Shown piece by piece: positions 42,406-51,687 of a stretch of 64,000 nucleotides of DNA; the first letter of the stretch is position 1; each line of letters begins with the position of its first letter. The DNA comes from CBDCFT01 sp965216365. Its GTDB lineage: Bacteria; Pseudomonadota; Gammaproteobacteria; Arenicellales; CBDCFT01. The stretch covers positions 62,001 through 126,000 of the forward strand of contig CBDCFT010000020.1 of NCBI GenBank assembly GCA_965216365.1, in the 5' to 3' direction. A program made the position numbers and the translations under genes. Below the pieces are notes generated by a model, which was not told the DNA's origin, ran no database searches, and saw only the letters and a list, made by a program, of their open reading frames with translations.

Positions 42406-43551
42406 TTAGTTTGTATGCGGGTAAAACCCACCATCTTTCCATTCGTACCAAACGAATTGATGATCTGCCAAATCACCTTTTTTCGTGAAGCTTATGGCCC
42501 CTAAGACGGTATCGAACGCGCCATCGTGCAACATCGCGATGACCTTGTCGGAATCCAGGGTAGTTGCTCGTTCCACGGCTTGTGCCCAAACCTGAATCGC
42601 GGCGTAGGTATGCAAGGTGTAACCCTCCGGCTCGTAACCATTGTCCCGAAATCGCCGCACTACGTCAGCAGCGGTTGGATGCTCGCGCGGGTCGGCGCTA
42701 AAGGTAAACAATGCGCCCTGCCCGGCTTGGTCGCTGATCTCCCAGAAATCAGTATTGTGCAAGGCATCGCCAGATACAAGACGAACATCGAGTGCCTGTT
42801 CATGTGCCTGGCGCATGATCAAGCCCGCCTCCCAACTGTAGCCACCTAAATATAGTATCTCGACCGCGTTAGCTTGCAAACTTTCGATCAAGTCTGAGTA
42901 TTCACGGGTTTGCGGATGGTAACGCTGGAACACAACTTCATTGATACCCTTTTCGTTGAGTGTTTTCTTGGTCTCGGTCGCCAATCCTTTTCCATAAATC
43001 GATCCGTCATGCACAATACCGATTTTACGTTCACCAAATTGGCTCGCCAGATATTCACCCGCCATTTGACCTTGTTGGTCATCCCGGCCGCAGACACGAA
43101 ATACATTGTTGAATCCCTGCTCGGTCAACAGTGGATTGGTTGCCGAAGGGGAGATTTGAATAACGCCAGCCGCGTGGTAGATCGGCGACGCGGCAATCGA
43201 TGCATCCGATCCGCGGTGGCCGGCAACAAACACGACGCCATCGTTTACCAGTTTACGCGCAACCCCGACGGCTTGATACGGGTCGGCCGCATCATCGCCA
43301 ACAGTTAACGAGACCTGTTTACCCAACACCCCACCTTTCGCATTGAGGTCAGCTACCGCCAACTCTGCCCCGCGCCGGGACTGCTCTCCAGCCCACGCCC
43401 GCTCTTCGGTTAAAGGGGCAACGGTAGCTATTTTTATTTCATCAGCCTGAACGGGATTATTAATCAAACAAAGCAATGTCATTGCGACTAGCGCACACCG
43501 CGGACTCAGAACCATGTGCCTCCAATTACGACGTCGGTAGATTGTCTTCAT
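42406..43551 (-). CDS. Periplasmic binding protein of the LivJ/TorT type, kinase-linked
   Basis: This 381-aa protein has an N-terminal signal peptide (VAMTLLCLINNPVQA, cleavage near residue 36) and a type-1 periplasmic binding fold (APLTEERAWAGEQSRRGAELAVADLN, then VAGHRGSDASIAASPIYHAAG, then YGKGLATETKKTLNEKG). No permease or ATPase is adjacent; the next gene is the sensor kinase, 45 bases away. It therefore probably serves as a ligand sensor, not a transporter part. The ligand may be TMAO or another methylated amine, given its position. Confidence 0.85.
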   Translation of the reverse strand: MKTIYRRRNWRHMVLSPRCALVAMTLLCLINNPVQADEIKIATVAPLTEERAWAGEQSRRGAELAVADLNAKGGVLGKQVSLTVGDDAADPYQAVGVARKLVNDGVVFVAGHRGSDASIAASPIYHAAGVIQISPSATNPLLTEQGFNNVFRVCGRDDQQGQMAGEYLASQFGERKIGIVHDGSIYGKGLATETKKTLNEKGINEVVFQRYHPQTREYSDLIESLQANAVEILYLGGYSWEAGLIMRQAHEQALDVRLVSGDALHNTDFWEISDQAGQGALFTFSADPREHPTAADVVRRFRDNGYEPEGYTLHTYAAIQVWAQAVERATTLDSDKVIAMLHDGAFDTVLGAISFTKKGDLADHQFVWYEWKDGGFYPHTN

Positions 43552-43617
43552 TAACCCATCCTCCTTTAGGAATCGTAGCCCAGATCAACTTTCCCGTCCA
43601 CAGCCATCGCGGTATGC

Positions 43618-44709
43618 TTGGCAATAGAGCGACGATTAATCCACGACATAGCAAACAAAGTGACTCAGACCACGCCTAATCAATCCGCCCGTATATTGAT
43701 CGTGGACGATAATGACGATGTCCGTTATCAACTCACCAGGCGTTTAAAGAAACTTAGTTATACAGACATCAGTATCGCCGAAGACGGGCAGGAGGCCGTT
43801 GATAAAATCGCACGTGAAGAGTTTGATCTGGTGTTGCTGGATATTCTGATGCCGGGAATGACAGGCTACGACGTACTGAATCATTTGCGTAGCAATGGCT
43901 TGTTGGTGAATCTACCCGTCATCGTTATTTCCGCGTTGGACGACATGGACAGCACGGTGCGTTGTCTGCAGATCGGCGCGGAAGATTATCTACCCAAACC
44001 GTTTAATGCGACGTTACTGGAAGCACGCATCCGCGGAACGCTGGAGAAGAAGCAACTGCGCGACGAAGTGCACCAGCAACTAAAAGTAATTCGTGAAATA
44101 TTTGGCCGTTATGTTCCGGACAAAGTCGCCGAAGAAATTGTCGCGGGACATGGCATTCTGCAGCCCACGAAAACCACCGCCACTATTTTATATACGGATA
44201 TCGCGGGCTTCACCGGCATTGTAGAAAGCATACCACCGGAGCGAGTTGTCGAAATGCTTAACGAATATTTTGAGGCGATAATCGAACCGATTCTTGAATT
44301 CGGTGGTACGGTGAATCAATTCCAAGGCGATGCAATGTTGGTAACTTTTAATGTGCCGTCACCCGACGAAAACCATGTGACTAATGCAGTCAAAGCTGCT
44401 CTAGCAATCCAGAATGTACATCGTGTGAAAACTTTTGCAGATATTCCGTTAAAAACGCGCATTGGAATTAATACGGGCGAGGTGATCGCAGGGAACATCG
44501 GCTCCGGCGAACGAATGAATTACACGGTACATGGCGATGCTGTAAACCTCGCCGCACGATTGGAACAATTAAATAAGAACTACGACACTAATATTTTGGT
44601 TTCACAAACAACAGTAGATGAACTACAAGACAAAAACCAAACTCGCTTCGTGGATGACGTGGAAGTCAGCGGTAAATCTACAAGGGTAAGAGTTTATACA
44701 GTTACGTAG
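43618..44709 (+). CDS. Response regulator with class III adenylate/guanylate cyclase output
   Basis: This 363-aa protein has a receiver domain (about 23-140; Asp in DLVLLDILMPGMTGYDVL) and a class III nucleotide cyclase domain (about 170-360; TILYTDIAGFTG, GGTVNQFQGDAMLVTF, RIGINTGEVIAGNIGSGERMNYTVHGDAVNLAARLE). Two metal aspartates, one in each of the first two motifs, are present. The start is uncertain: TTG at 43618, or a GTG at 43660 with no clear ribosome site. It is divergent from the binding protein/kinase operon with a 66-base spacer, so the pair probably shares control. Its cyclic nucleotide is likely cAMP, but cGMP cannot be excluded. Confidence 0.88.
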   Translation: MAIERRLIHDIANKVTQTTPNQSARILIVDDNDDVRYQLTRRLKKLSYTDISIAEDGQEAVDKIAREEFDLVLLDILMPGMTGYDVLNHLRSNGLLVNLPVIVISALDDMDSTVRCLQIGAEDYLPKPFNATLLEARIRGTLEKKQLRDEVHQQLKVIREIFGRYVPDKVAEEIVAGHGILQPTKTTATILYTDIAGFTGIVESIPPERVVEMLNEYFEAIIEPILEFGGTVNQFQGDAMLVTFNVPSPDENHVTNAVKAALAIQNVHRVKTFADIPLKTRIGINTGEVIAGNIGSGERMNYTVHGDAVNLAARLEQLNKNYDTNILVSQTTVDELQDKNQTRFVDDVEVSGKSTRVRVYTVT

Positions 44710-44795
44710 TGTCTCACCCGATAATGGTTTAACGACTGTAGCACCAGAGACGCACCTAACTGGAACACCCTTGGTCTCAATATGGAACCATCTCA

Positions 44796-44904
44796 CCCCC
44801 TCCCTCGACGGGAGGGGGCCAGGGGGAGGGTGAAATTATTCCGATTCGATAGATAACAGACATCCTGTCACCCCTACCCCAGCCCTCCCCCATCAAGGGG
44901 AGGG
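44796..44904. repeat. G/C-run hairpin repeat, copy 2
   Basis: Two hairpins: CCCCCTCCC/GGGAGGGGG (44796-44804 and 44810-44818) and CCCTCCCC/GGGGAGGG (44883-44890 and 44897-44904), with a GGGGAGGGTGA segment between. It lies after the cyclase gene and before the cupin gene, which converge here, and may end both transcripts. Confidence 0.7.
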
Positions 44905-44915
44905 AGAGTTACAAG

Positions 44916-45299
44916 TTACTCCGCTTTCCTGTTTTCCCCGTGCAGAATAACCAGTAACGTGCACCCATTTTTAGTTGTGGAAAAATGCCGAGAACCGGGC
45001 TTGTAACTGACAAAGTCACCGGTTTTGAATACCGTGCCATCGCAATCTATCATTTCGCCATCTAGTAGATAAAACTCTTCGCCACCGGTATGGATATGTG
45101 GCGTGGATTTCGCGCCAGGCTTCATTCGAAGGACAAAACTTTCATAGCCTTCTCCCGCGTTACCACTTAACGGCAACCAATCCATTGTTGGATTTGTCGC
45201 GCCGTAGCGGTCATAGGGTTTATATTCCGTATCGGTGGTCGAAGTTATTTTGCGATCTGCTGGGTCTAATATATTTTCTGTATTTTCGTTAGTGTTCAT
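44916..45299 (-). CDS. Cupin-domain protein downstream of tdm
   Basis: This 127-aa single cupin has metal-binding motif 1 TPHIHTGGEEFYLLDGEM and motif 2 GDFVSYKPGSRHF. It is close to the ChrR-type/AraC-like small cupins. It begins 25 bases after the tdm stop on the same strand, so co-transcription with TMAO demethylase is likely. It might protect against formaldehyde or amine products, or be a metal-dependent enzyme; no function is proven. Confidence 0.82.
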   Translation of the reverse strand: MNTNENTENILDPADRKITSTTDTEYKPYDRYGATNPTMDWLPLSGNAGEGYESFVLRMKPGAKSTPHIHTGGEEFYLLDGEMIDCDGTVFKTGDFVSYKPGSRHFSTTKNGCTLLVILHGENRKAE

Positions 45300-45324
45300 T
45301 CTGAGCTGCCTGCTGAATTAAGTT

Positions 45325-47685
45325 CTACGATCTTACGCGTTCTTTCTTTGGATCATAAAACGGAAATGGCACGACCGTAGCTGGTATGCGTTTCTGGTGC
45401 CCGTCGAGTTTACCCACTTCCACTTTTGTGCCAATTTCGGCATGGATGACATCGATACGGCACAAAGCAATATTCTTTTTCAAAATAGGCGAACGCATTG
45501 CGCTGGTAATGACACCGATTTGCGGCCGGCCGACGTGTACACAGTCGCCATGTGCCGCCGCCTCGTTGCCCTCCAGTTCTAGCCCGACCAGTTTACGCGA
45601 AGGATTTTCTTTGCGCCGGATTAAAGCATCTCTACCAAGAAAATCATCTTCTTTTGATTTCAACGGCACAGTAAACCCAATGCCCGCCTCGAACGGATCG
45701 GTATCCTCGGTAAATTCGGAATTTGCGAAAATCAATCCTGCTTCAATTCTGAGCATATCGAGCGCATCCAGGCCTAAAGGCTTAATGCCAAATTCCTGAC
45801 CGGCTTCCCAAATCGCGTCCCACACTTTTGGCGCATCATCAGGATGACAGAAAATCTCATAGCCCAGTTCACCACTGTAACCTGTGCGTGACGCCATCAC
45901 GGGTATACCGTACTGGTCGCCGATACGTCCAATGGTAAATCGAAACCACTCCAGTTCTGCGAGAGATGTATTGCCTGGCGGTGTCCAGATAATTTTCTTC
46001 AGTAAATCACGACTATGCGGGCCTTGCACGGCTACATTGTGAATCTGATCTGTTGATGGTTTGATTTTTACGCGATCCAAACAACATGCCTGCGCCTGCT
46101 CGCGCAACCAGTCGCCACCGTACTCGTCCCCGCCAATCCAGCGGAAATTGTCGGTGTTCAATCTAAATATAGTACCGTCGTCGAACATACCGCCGTGTTC
46201 ATAACACATGGCCGTATACACGACCTGTCCACTTGCAAGCTTGCGTACATTACGTGTTGCCGTCCATTGCATCAACGCTTCGGCATCCGGGCCAAGCACT
46301 TCGAATTTGCGCAACGGCGACAAATCCATAATAGCGACGCGTTCACGACAAGCGTAATACTCGTCAATAGCGCAACCGTTATTAAAATGGCTCGGCAACC
46401 AGTACCCTTTGTATTCGACAAAGTTGCGTGTGTGTTCGGCAAACCGTTGATGAAAACCCGTCTCCCTGGTCAGTTTTGTTTCGTCGTCTGGTTTCATTCT
46501 GTAGGCAATCGCTTTGGAAAATTTGTTTTTGGCGGGATACACGCGAACATGAATATCGGTCGGGTTCCAGGCATTGGCCGCGCTGGTGTCGTCCGGGCAA
46601 GCGGAAGAACAACAAACAATGTCCTCATAAGCCTGCATCAGCACATAGTCACCTGGTCGTGACCACGGTTCATCCAGGTATAACACGTTATTTTCGTCAA
46701 TGCCTGTGTTGTAGAAAAAATTAACCGCCTCCCAACCCTTGCGCGGCTGAACATCATACTGCTCCAACGCTTTATTAAAGTTTTCCGAACAATTCGGGTG
46801 CCCGAAATAACCTTGATCTTCGTAGTATTTAGCGGCGCAGGCTAGACCGAAGGTGTCATGCCTGCCGACAGTATCACGAATGACGTCGACAATAGGTTGC
46901 ATGTCGACGTTGTAATACTTGGACATCAACCCGGGAGCTGGATAACCGTAGCCCATGATGGTACGCGTGGTCGTGACATCCAGGCCACGCTCTATACCTT
47001 TATCCAGGTTGCGTTGGTCGAAAGCCTGGAAATCTGAACACTCACGCCCGGCGACATCGATAATCTGAATAAATTCTCCAGCTTTGACTTCGTAAGACTG
47101 CGCCGTCGCGGCGTTGATGCGGAAATCCAGACGCGGATCCGCCAGCGGTTCTGGCAACGGAATATCGTTGGGATCAGAGATGTTTGCCCGTTTGATGACC
47201 AAAGTTAAATCCGTCGGCGGATCTTGCTGCCCGACATCCATCTTTTCGCCCGGCGCGCCGATCACACAATAAACTTTGTCCTGCACCCGGTAGTTAACCC
47301 TCTCTCCGGCCTCACTTTGTACATCGAAAAAGCGAAACACGTGCGCGTCGCTAAACGATATGTTGCGCCGTCTCAGACCCGCTTGCACGACAGATACGCT
47401 TTCTGTGTTATCACTCAAAATGCGTTGCAAGCCATCGCCGTTATTGTTTGAACTCACGCCGATTGCCGATACCGCTTCACGGCCCGATTGATCAAACAAC
47501 ATCAGTTCACCGATTTGATTTCCGTAAGGCGTGGTGATTTCAATTTCGTCTTCGGGTTGCAATTCAACAACGATACAACCCATGGCGGGTACACGATATT
47601 GTTCGCGTCCCGGTTGCATCAACGCAAGACCGGGTTCAAGTAAACGTGTAGAAAGACGAGAAGGAGTATCGGTCGCGATATTCAT
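45325..47685 (-). CDS. tdm: Trimethylamine N-oxide demethylase
   Basis: This 786-aa protein fuses an N-terminal DUF1989 zinc domain (about 1-400) with a C-terminal GcvT/THF-binding domain (about 410-786; FEVLGPDAEALMQWTATRNV, then ASRTGYSGELGYEIFCHPDDAPKVWDAIWE). Cys283, Cys299 and Cys363 (spacing 16 and 64) fit a three-cysteine zinc site reported for Tdm. The enzyme splits TMAO to dimethylamine and formaldehyde, with the C1 unit handed to THF. It is divergent from tmm with a 349-base spacer and is followed by the cupin gene. The fold order is specific enough to exclude other GcvT proteins. Confidence 0.92.
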   Translation of the reverse strand: MNIATDTPSRLSTRLLEPGLALMQPGREQYRVPAMGCIVVELQPEDEIEITTPYGNQIGELMLFDQSGREAVSAIGVSSNNNGDGLQRILSDNTESVSVVQAGLRRRNISFSDAHVFRFFDVQSEAGERVNYRVQDKVYCVIGAPGEKMDVGQQDPPTDLTLVIKRANISDPNDIPLPEPLADPRLDFRINAATAQSYEVKAGEFIQIIDVAGRECSDFQAFDQRNLDKGIERGLDVTTTRTIMGYGYPAPGLMSKYYNVDMQPIVDVIRDTVGRHDTFGLACAAKYYEDQGYFGHPNCSENFNKALEQYDVQPRKGWEAVNFFYNTGIDENNVLYLDEPWSRPGDYVLMQAYEDIVCCSSACPDDTSAANAWNPTDIHVRVYPAKNKFSKAIAYRMKPDDETKLTRETGFHQRFAEHTRNFVEYKGYWLPSHFNNGCAIDEYYACRERVAIMDLSPLRKFEVLGPDAEALMQWTATRNVRKLASGQVVYTAMCYEHGGMFDDGTIFRLNTDNFRWIGGDEYGGDWLREQAQACCLDRVKIKPSTDQIHNVAVQGPHSRDLLKKIIWTPPGNTSLAELEWFRFTIGRIGDQYGIPVMASRTGYSGELGYEIFCHPDDAPKVWDAIWEAGQEFGIKPLGLDALDMLRIEAGLIFANSEFTEDTDPFEAGIGFTVPLKSKEDDFLGRDALIRRKENPSRKLVGLELEGNEAAAHGDCVHVGRPQIGVITSAMRSPILKKNIALCRIDVIHAEIGTKVEVGKLDGHQKRIPATVVPFPFYDPKKERVRS

Positions 47686-48034
47686 GACACCAGCAAAATC
47701 AGGCTATTTTTACGTTGCAACAATAAATCAAACCAGGTCCCGGCGCCATATTAACAATTGGATTTTCGGCATTATTTCCGATTGGTTTCGAATTGGTTTA
47801 GGCATCAGCAAATTACCCATAGTGCGGCTACTGTATAGCTGGCTTGCGACGACTCGTTTGAGGCCATATAGTATATAAGGTATAAACCGCCACTTTTTGC
47901 TGGCTTTGGTTTATATTTATGGGAGCTTGAAACACATCGTTGTGTTCTCTGGCGTGCGTCGTCACGTCAATCAGGTTGACAATGTGTTTTTACTACTCAA
48001 AATTTGTGACTTATTAGAATCGCTGGAGGGATAG
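47686..48034. promoter_or_regulatory. Divergent tdm/tmm control region with a palindrome
   Basis: This 349-base spacer holds no gene and must carry both promoters. GTCAA (47966-47970) and TTGAC (47976-47980) are inverted around TCAGG about 55 bases before tmm, a possible operator. An AT-rich ATATAGTATATAAGG segment at 47866-47880 could be part of a promoter. GGAGGG precedes the tmm ATG. Confidence 0.55.
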
Positions 48035-49378
48035 ATGTCATCTCGTGTCGCTATTATCGGCGCTGGCCCGTGTGGGCTTGCGCAACTACGCGCTTTTGAT
48101 TCCGCAAGTAAAGCAGGCGCGGAAATTCCTGAATTGGTTTGCTACGAAAAACAAAGTGATTGGGGTGGTTTGTGGAACTACACCTGGCGCACCGGTCTGG
48201 ATGAATACGGCGAACCTGTGCATTGCAGCATGTACCGTTACTTGTGGTCGAACGGCCCGAAAGAATGCCTTGAGTTTGCCGACTACACTTTTGAAGAACA
48301 TTTTGGCAAACCCATCGCGTCATATCCGCCACGCGCCGTGTTATGGGATTACATCAAAGGACGGGTAGAAAAAGCCGGCGTACGAAAATACATCCGGTTC
48401 AATACACCGGTACGCGAAGTGACATACTCTGATGACACCGGTAAATTTACCGTTACGGCCCATGATTTAAAACATGACCACGTCAACTCGGAAGAGTTCG
48501 ATTACGTGGTAGTGGCCAACGGTCATTTTTCCACGCCGAATGTGCCCTATTTCGAAGGTTTTGAATCTTTCAATGGCCGCATTTTGCATGCGCATGATTT
48601 TCGCGATGCAATGGAATTCAAAGACAAGGACATTTTGATTATCGGCACCAGTTACTCGGCTGAAGACATTGGATCGCAGTGTTACAAGTACGGCGCCAAG
48701 TCCATCACCTGTAGTCATCGCACCGCACCTATGGGGTTTCACTGGCCGGACAACTGGCAGGAAGTGCCGTTGTTAACGAAAGTCGAAATTAAGACCGCGC
48801 ACTTCAAGGACGGCACGACTAAAGACGTTGACGCGATCATTCTTTGCACCGGCTACCTGCATCACTTCCCATTCCTGCCGGACGAACTACGACTCAAAAC
48901 CGCAAATCGCATGTGGCCGCATAATTTATATAAAGGTATTTTTTGGGAAGACAATCCCAAACTGATGTATCTGGGCATGCAGGATCAGTTCTATACATTC
49001 AATATGTTTGACGCGCAAGCCTGGTACGCCCGGGATGTGATGCTGGGACGTATTAACCCGCCATCACGTGAAGAAATGGATAAACACAATGAAGTCTGGT
49101 GCGACAGGGAAGAAACGCTTGAAACCGATGAAGATCTAATTGTGTTCCAGGGCGATTATGTGCAGGAACTTATCGACGACACCGATTATCCCAGCTTTGA
49201 TGTCGATGGTGTGAACAAGACCTTCCTCGAATGGGAGCACCATAAACATGAAGACATCATGAACTTTCGCAACAATGCCTACAAATCGTTGATGACAGGA
49301 AATATGCAACCCGCTCATCATACGCCGTGGCTGGAAGCGATGGATGATTCCATGGAATCTTATCTTGGCGCATCGTAA
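48035..49378 (+). CDS. tmm: Trimethylamine monooxygenase (flavin-containing monooxygenase)
   Basis: This 447-aa bacterial FMO has the FAD motif IGAGPCGL (8-15), the FMO signature FNGRILHAHDF (179-189), and the NADPH motif GTSYSAEDIG (204-213). It has the usual bacterial Tmm length and the HWPDNWQEVPLL stretch. It uses NADPH and O2 to oxidise trimethylamine to TMAO. The start has a GGAGGG six bases upstream. It is divergent from tdm, so substrate oxidation and cleavage can be co-regulated. Related FMOs that act on indole or other amines are the alternative, but the linked tdm settles the call. Confidence 0.94.
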   Translation: MSSRVAIIGAGPCGLAQLRAFDSASKAGAEIPELVCYEKQSDWGGLWNYTWRTGLDEYGEPVHCSMYRYLWSNGPKECLEFADYTFEEHFGKPIASYPPRAVLWDYIKGRVEKAGVRKYIRFNTPVREVTYSDDTGKFTVTAHDLKHDHVNSEEFDYVVVANGHFSTPNVPYFEGFESFNGRILHAHDFRDAMEFKDKDILIIGTSYSAEDIGSQCYKYGAKSITCSHRTAPMGFHWPDNWQEVPLLTKVEIKTAHFKDGTTKDVDAIILCTGYLHHFPFLPDELRLKTANRMWPHNLYKGIFWEDNPKLMYLGMQDQFYTFNMFDAQAWYARDVMLGRINPPSREEMDKHNEVWCDREETLETDEDLIVFQGDYVQELIDDTDYPSFDVDGVNKTFLEWEHHKHEDIMNFRNNAYKSLMTGNMQPAHHTPWLEAMDDSMESYLGAS

Positions 49379-49434
49379 CGCCTCGCACTTTGTATCTATA
49401 ACGACTGTTACTTTTATCTGTGGAGGACAAAACC

Positions 49435-50730
49435 ATGAAAAAAACACCTACAACCGTTTTTGAAAGCAAGTTTGGGCGCCGCAAATTTCTCGGCGCAACC
49501 GCGGCAGGCATCGGAACCGCGTTGACTGCAGGTCTGCCGCGTGTCAGTTTTGGCGAGGCCAAGACCGTTAAACTCGGTATGAACATCCCCATGACCGGCG
49601 ATTATGCCCCGTGGGGTTTACCTGGTTTATATGGGTGCGAAATTATCGCTAACAATATTAATGCCGAAGGTGGTGTGGAAATTGGCGGCGAAAAGTACAT
49701 GATCGAAATGGCTTCATACGATCATGGGTATGACACCGAAAAAGCGGTACAAGGCTATAAAAAACTGGTGCTCGAAGATGAAGTCAAAATGATTATGATG
49801 CTGGGCGGATCGACCGTTGCTTCCGTACTGCCCTGGGGCATGCGCAAGAAAATGCTGACCACGACTTTGTTGCCGAGTGATATCACACCGGATTCAGAAT
49901 ACCTAGTTGCCACTTGCGAATCGCATCCCCTGTATAACGTGACTGGGGTTGAATGGTTAGCGGAAAACTTTCCGGAAGCGAAGACCGCTGCCATTGTTAC
50001 CAACAACGATGCTGAATACGGGCTGCAATCCGCTGCAACGTACCAATCGGCTTTTGAAGTCGCCGGTATTGAAGTGATTGACACGCATCTGCATGGTTTT
50101 GACGTCACTGACTTCGCCCCTATTGTCAGTTCGGTTTTGGCCAAAAAACCCGACATTTTCTGCATGGCGACCAGCTTCTACGTCACGCCGCTGATGGAAC
50201 AACTCTATCATCAGGGTTTTGATGGCAAGATTATTTCCTGCACGCTGGATTTCTACGAGGAAATCATCGCCAAGACCAGTACGGAGTTCGTCAATGGAAC
50301 CATTTACCAGTTTCCGGATTTTGACGACCCCAAATTATTGGAAGAAGGCATCAACTTCCCCGATCCGGGCGGTTTCGATGCAGCTTTCCGCAAAGATCAC
50401 CCCAACGACTGGTCAGCGGTGGCCTGGGAATACCCCGCCATCATGTTAAACTGGATCGATGCCGCGAAACGCGCCGGTAGTATTGAACCAAGCGATGTCT
50501 TACCCGCCATGAAAGACGGCGCCGACCCTCATTTCGTATTTGGTGAGGGTAAATGGTGGGGCAGCACGCTTTGGGGACTGGACAACGCCGTCGTCGGCCG
50601 CTGGCCCGTCGTAGTCATTGAAGACGGCAAAGCACGCATCCAGGAATACCGCAGCGTTTCCGGATGGCTCGGCAATAACGAAGCGATCATCGCTAAGAAT
50701 ATGAAAGACATGGGATTACCCGTCGTCTAG
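49435..50730 (+). CDS. LivK-type ABC transporter substrate-binding protein with Tat signal
   Basis: This 431-aa binding protein starts at the ATG after GGAGG (not at the GTG 15 bases upstream). A twin-arginine signal GRRKFLGATAAG with an Ala-rich h-region precedes the mature type-1 fold (TVKLGMNIPMTGDYAPWGLPGLYGCEIIANNINAEGG). Tat export implies folding before translocation, which is uncommon for this family. It begins 56 bases after the tmm stop in the same orientation, so co-transcription is likely. The ligand is unknown; a trimethylamine-pathway amine or amide is the contextual guess. Confidence 0.87.
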   Translation: MKKTPTTVFESKFGRRKFLGATAAGIGTALTAGLPRVSFGEAKTVKLGMNIPMTGDYAPWGLPGLYGCEIIANNINAEGGVEIGGEKYMIEMASYDHGYDTEKAVQGYKKLVLEDEVKMIMMLGGSTVASVLPWGMRKKMLTTTLLPSDITPDSEYLVATCESHPLYNVTGVEWLAENFPEAKTAAIVTNNDAEYGLQSAATYQSAFEVAGIEVIDTHLHGFDVTDFAPIVSSVLAKKPDIFCMATSFYVTPLMEQLYHQGFDGKIISCTLDFYEEIIAKTSTEFVNGTIYQFPDFDDPKLLEEGINFPDPGGFDAAFRKDHPNDWSAVAWEYPAIMLNWIDAAKRAGSIEPSDVLPAMKDGADPHFVFGEGKWWGSTLWGLDNAVVGRWPVVVIEDGKARIQEYRSVSGWLGNNEAIIAKNMKDMGLPVV

Positions 50731-50756
50731 TCGTTTTATTATCAACAGGCAACTAC

Positions 50757-50785
50757 GGGGAGATATTTTAATATCTCCCCTTTTT
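50757..50785 (+). terminator. Intrinsic terminator between binding protein and permease genes
   Basis: GGGGAGATAT (50757-50766) and ATATCTCCCC (50771-50780) are perfect 10-base arms around TTTA, followed by TTTTT. It is 26 bases after the binding-protein stop and before the permease start, and probably lowers permease and ATPase expression relative to the binding protein. Confidence 0.9.
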
Positions 50786-50816
50786 GTTTGATCTAAGAAT
50801 AAGTAGCGCGCCAGTT

Positions 50817-51686
50817 TTGGATCTTTTTTTTCAATCAATCGTTAACGGCTTTATACAAAGTGGATTTTTTGCATTATCCGCCGTCGGATTAGTGCTCATC
50901 TTTGGCGTCATGGGCGTGGTCAATTTCGCTCATGGCGAATTGGTTATGGTCGGTGCCTACACGGTTTGGTTTTTACACGCGCAACACAATACCCCATTTC
51001 TGATCACCGTTATCCTGGCCATTGTTCTAGTGATGATAATCGGTTTGTTAATGGAACGATTTTTATTCCGGCCAAATCGCGATGATCCGCTCGGTGGTCT
51101 GATTTGTTCTATCGGTGTTTTATTCATTCTACAGGTGATTGCGACGCTGGTAGGCGGCGAAGGCCCATCAAAACAAGTACCACCGCCTTTTGCAGGAACA
51201 TTGATTTTGTTTGATACATTGCGCATTCCCTACCAGCGACTATTCAGCATCGTGGTGTCCATCGCTGCTCTGATGACGCTATGGTTTTTTCTAACCAAAA
51301 CAAAATTGGGCTGGTCGCTGCGCGCCGTAGCACAGGATCGCGAAGCAGCCGCATTGCAAGGTATCAATATTAACCGCACTTCGATGATTGCCATTGGCGT
51401 GGGCGCGGCGTTGGCCGGGTTAGCCGGGGCATTGATGGCACCATTAACCAACATCAATCCACACATGGGGCACAACATTATTATCACTGCGTTCATTGTC
51501 ACCATTGTCGGTGGTGTTGGCAGTTTATCCGGTGCGGTTATGGCGGCTATTCTGTACGCATTGTTTCATACTTTTATTACCGCCTATTTCAGCGGAACCA
51601 TTGCGACCATTTCAGGATTGTTAATCATGGTGTTGGTATTGATTATCAAACCAACCGGCATCATGGGTAAAGCGGTAAGCGAGTAA
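50817..51686 (+). CDS. livH: Branched-chain amino acid-type ABC permease (LivH-like)
   Basis: This protein of about 289 aa has eight hydrophobic helices and the LivH hallmarks FALSAVGLVLIFGVMGVVNFAHGEL and GALAGLAGALMAPL. The longer frame begins inside the terminator U-tract, so the TTG at 50817 (LDLFFQSIVNG, the conserved LivH start) was chosen, although no good ribosome site is visible. It forms the membrane channel with the LivM-like partner, whose start lies one base after this stop. Confidence 0.88.
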   Translation: MDLFFQSIVNGFIQSGFFALSAVGLVLIFGVMGVVNFAHGELVMVGAYTVWFLHAQHNTPFLITVILAIVLVMIIGLLMERFLFRPNRDDPLGGLICSIGVLFILQVIATLVGGEGPSKQVPPPFAGTLILFDTLRIPYQRLFSIVVSIAALMTLWFFLTKTKLGWSLRAVAQDREAAALQGININRTSMIAIGVGAALAGLAGALMAPLTNINPHMGHNIIITAFIVTIVGGVGSLSGAVMAAILYALFHTFITAYFSGTIATISGLLIMVLVLIIKPTGIMGKAVSE

Positions 51687-51687
51687 C

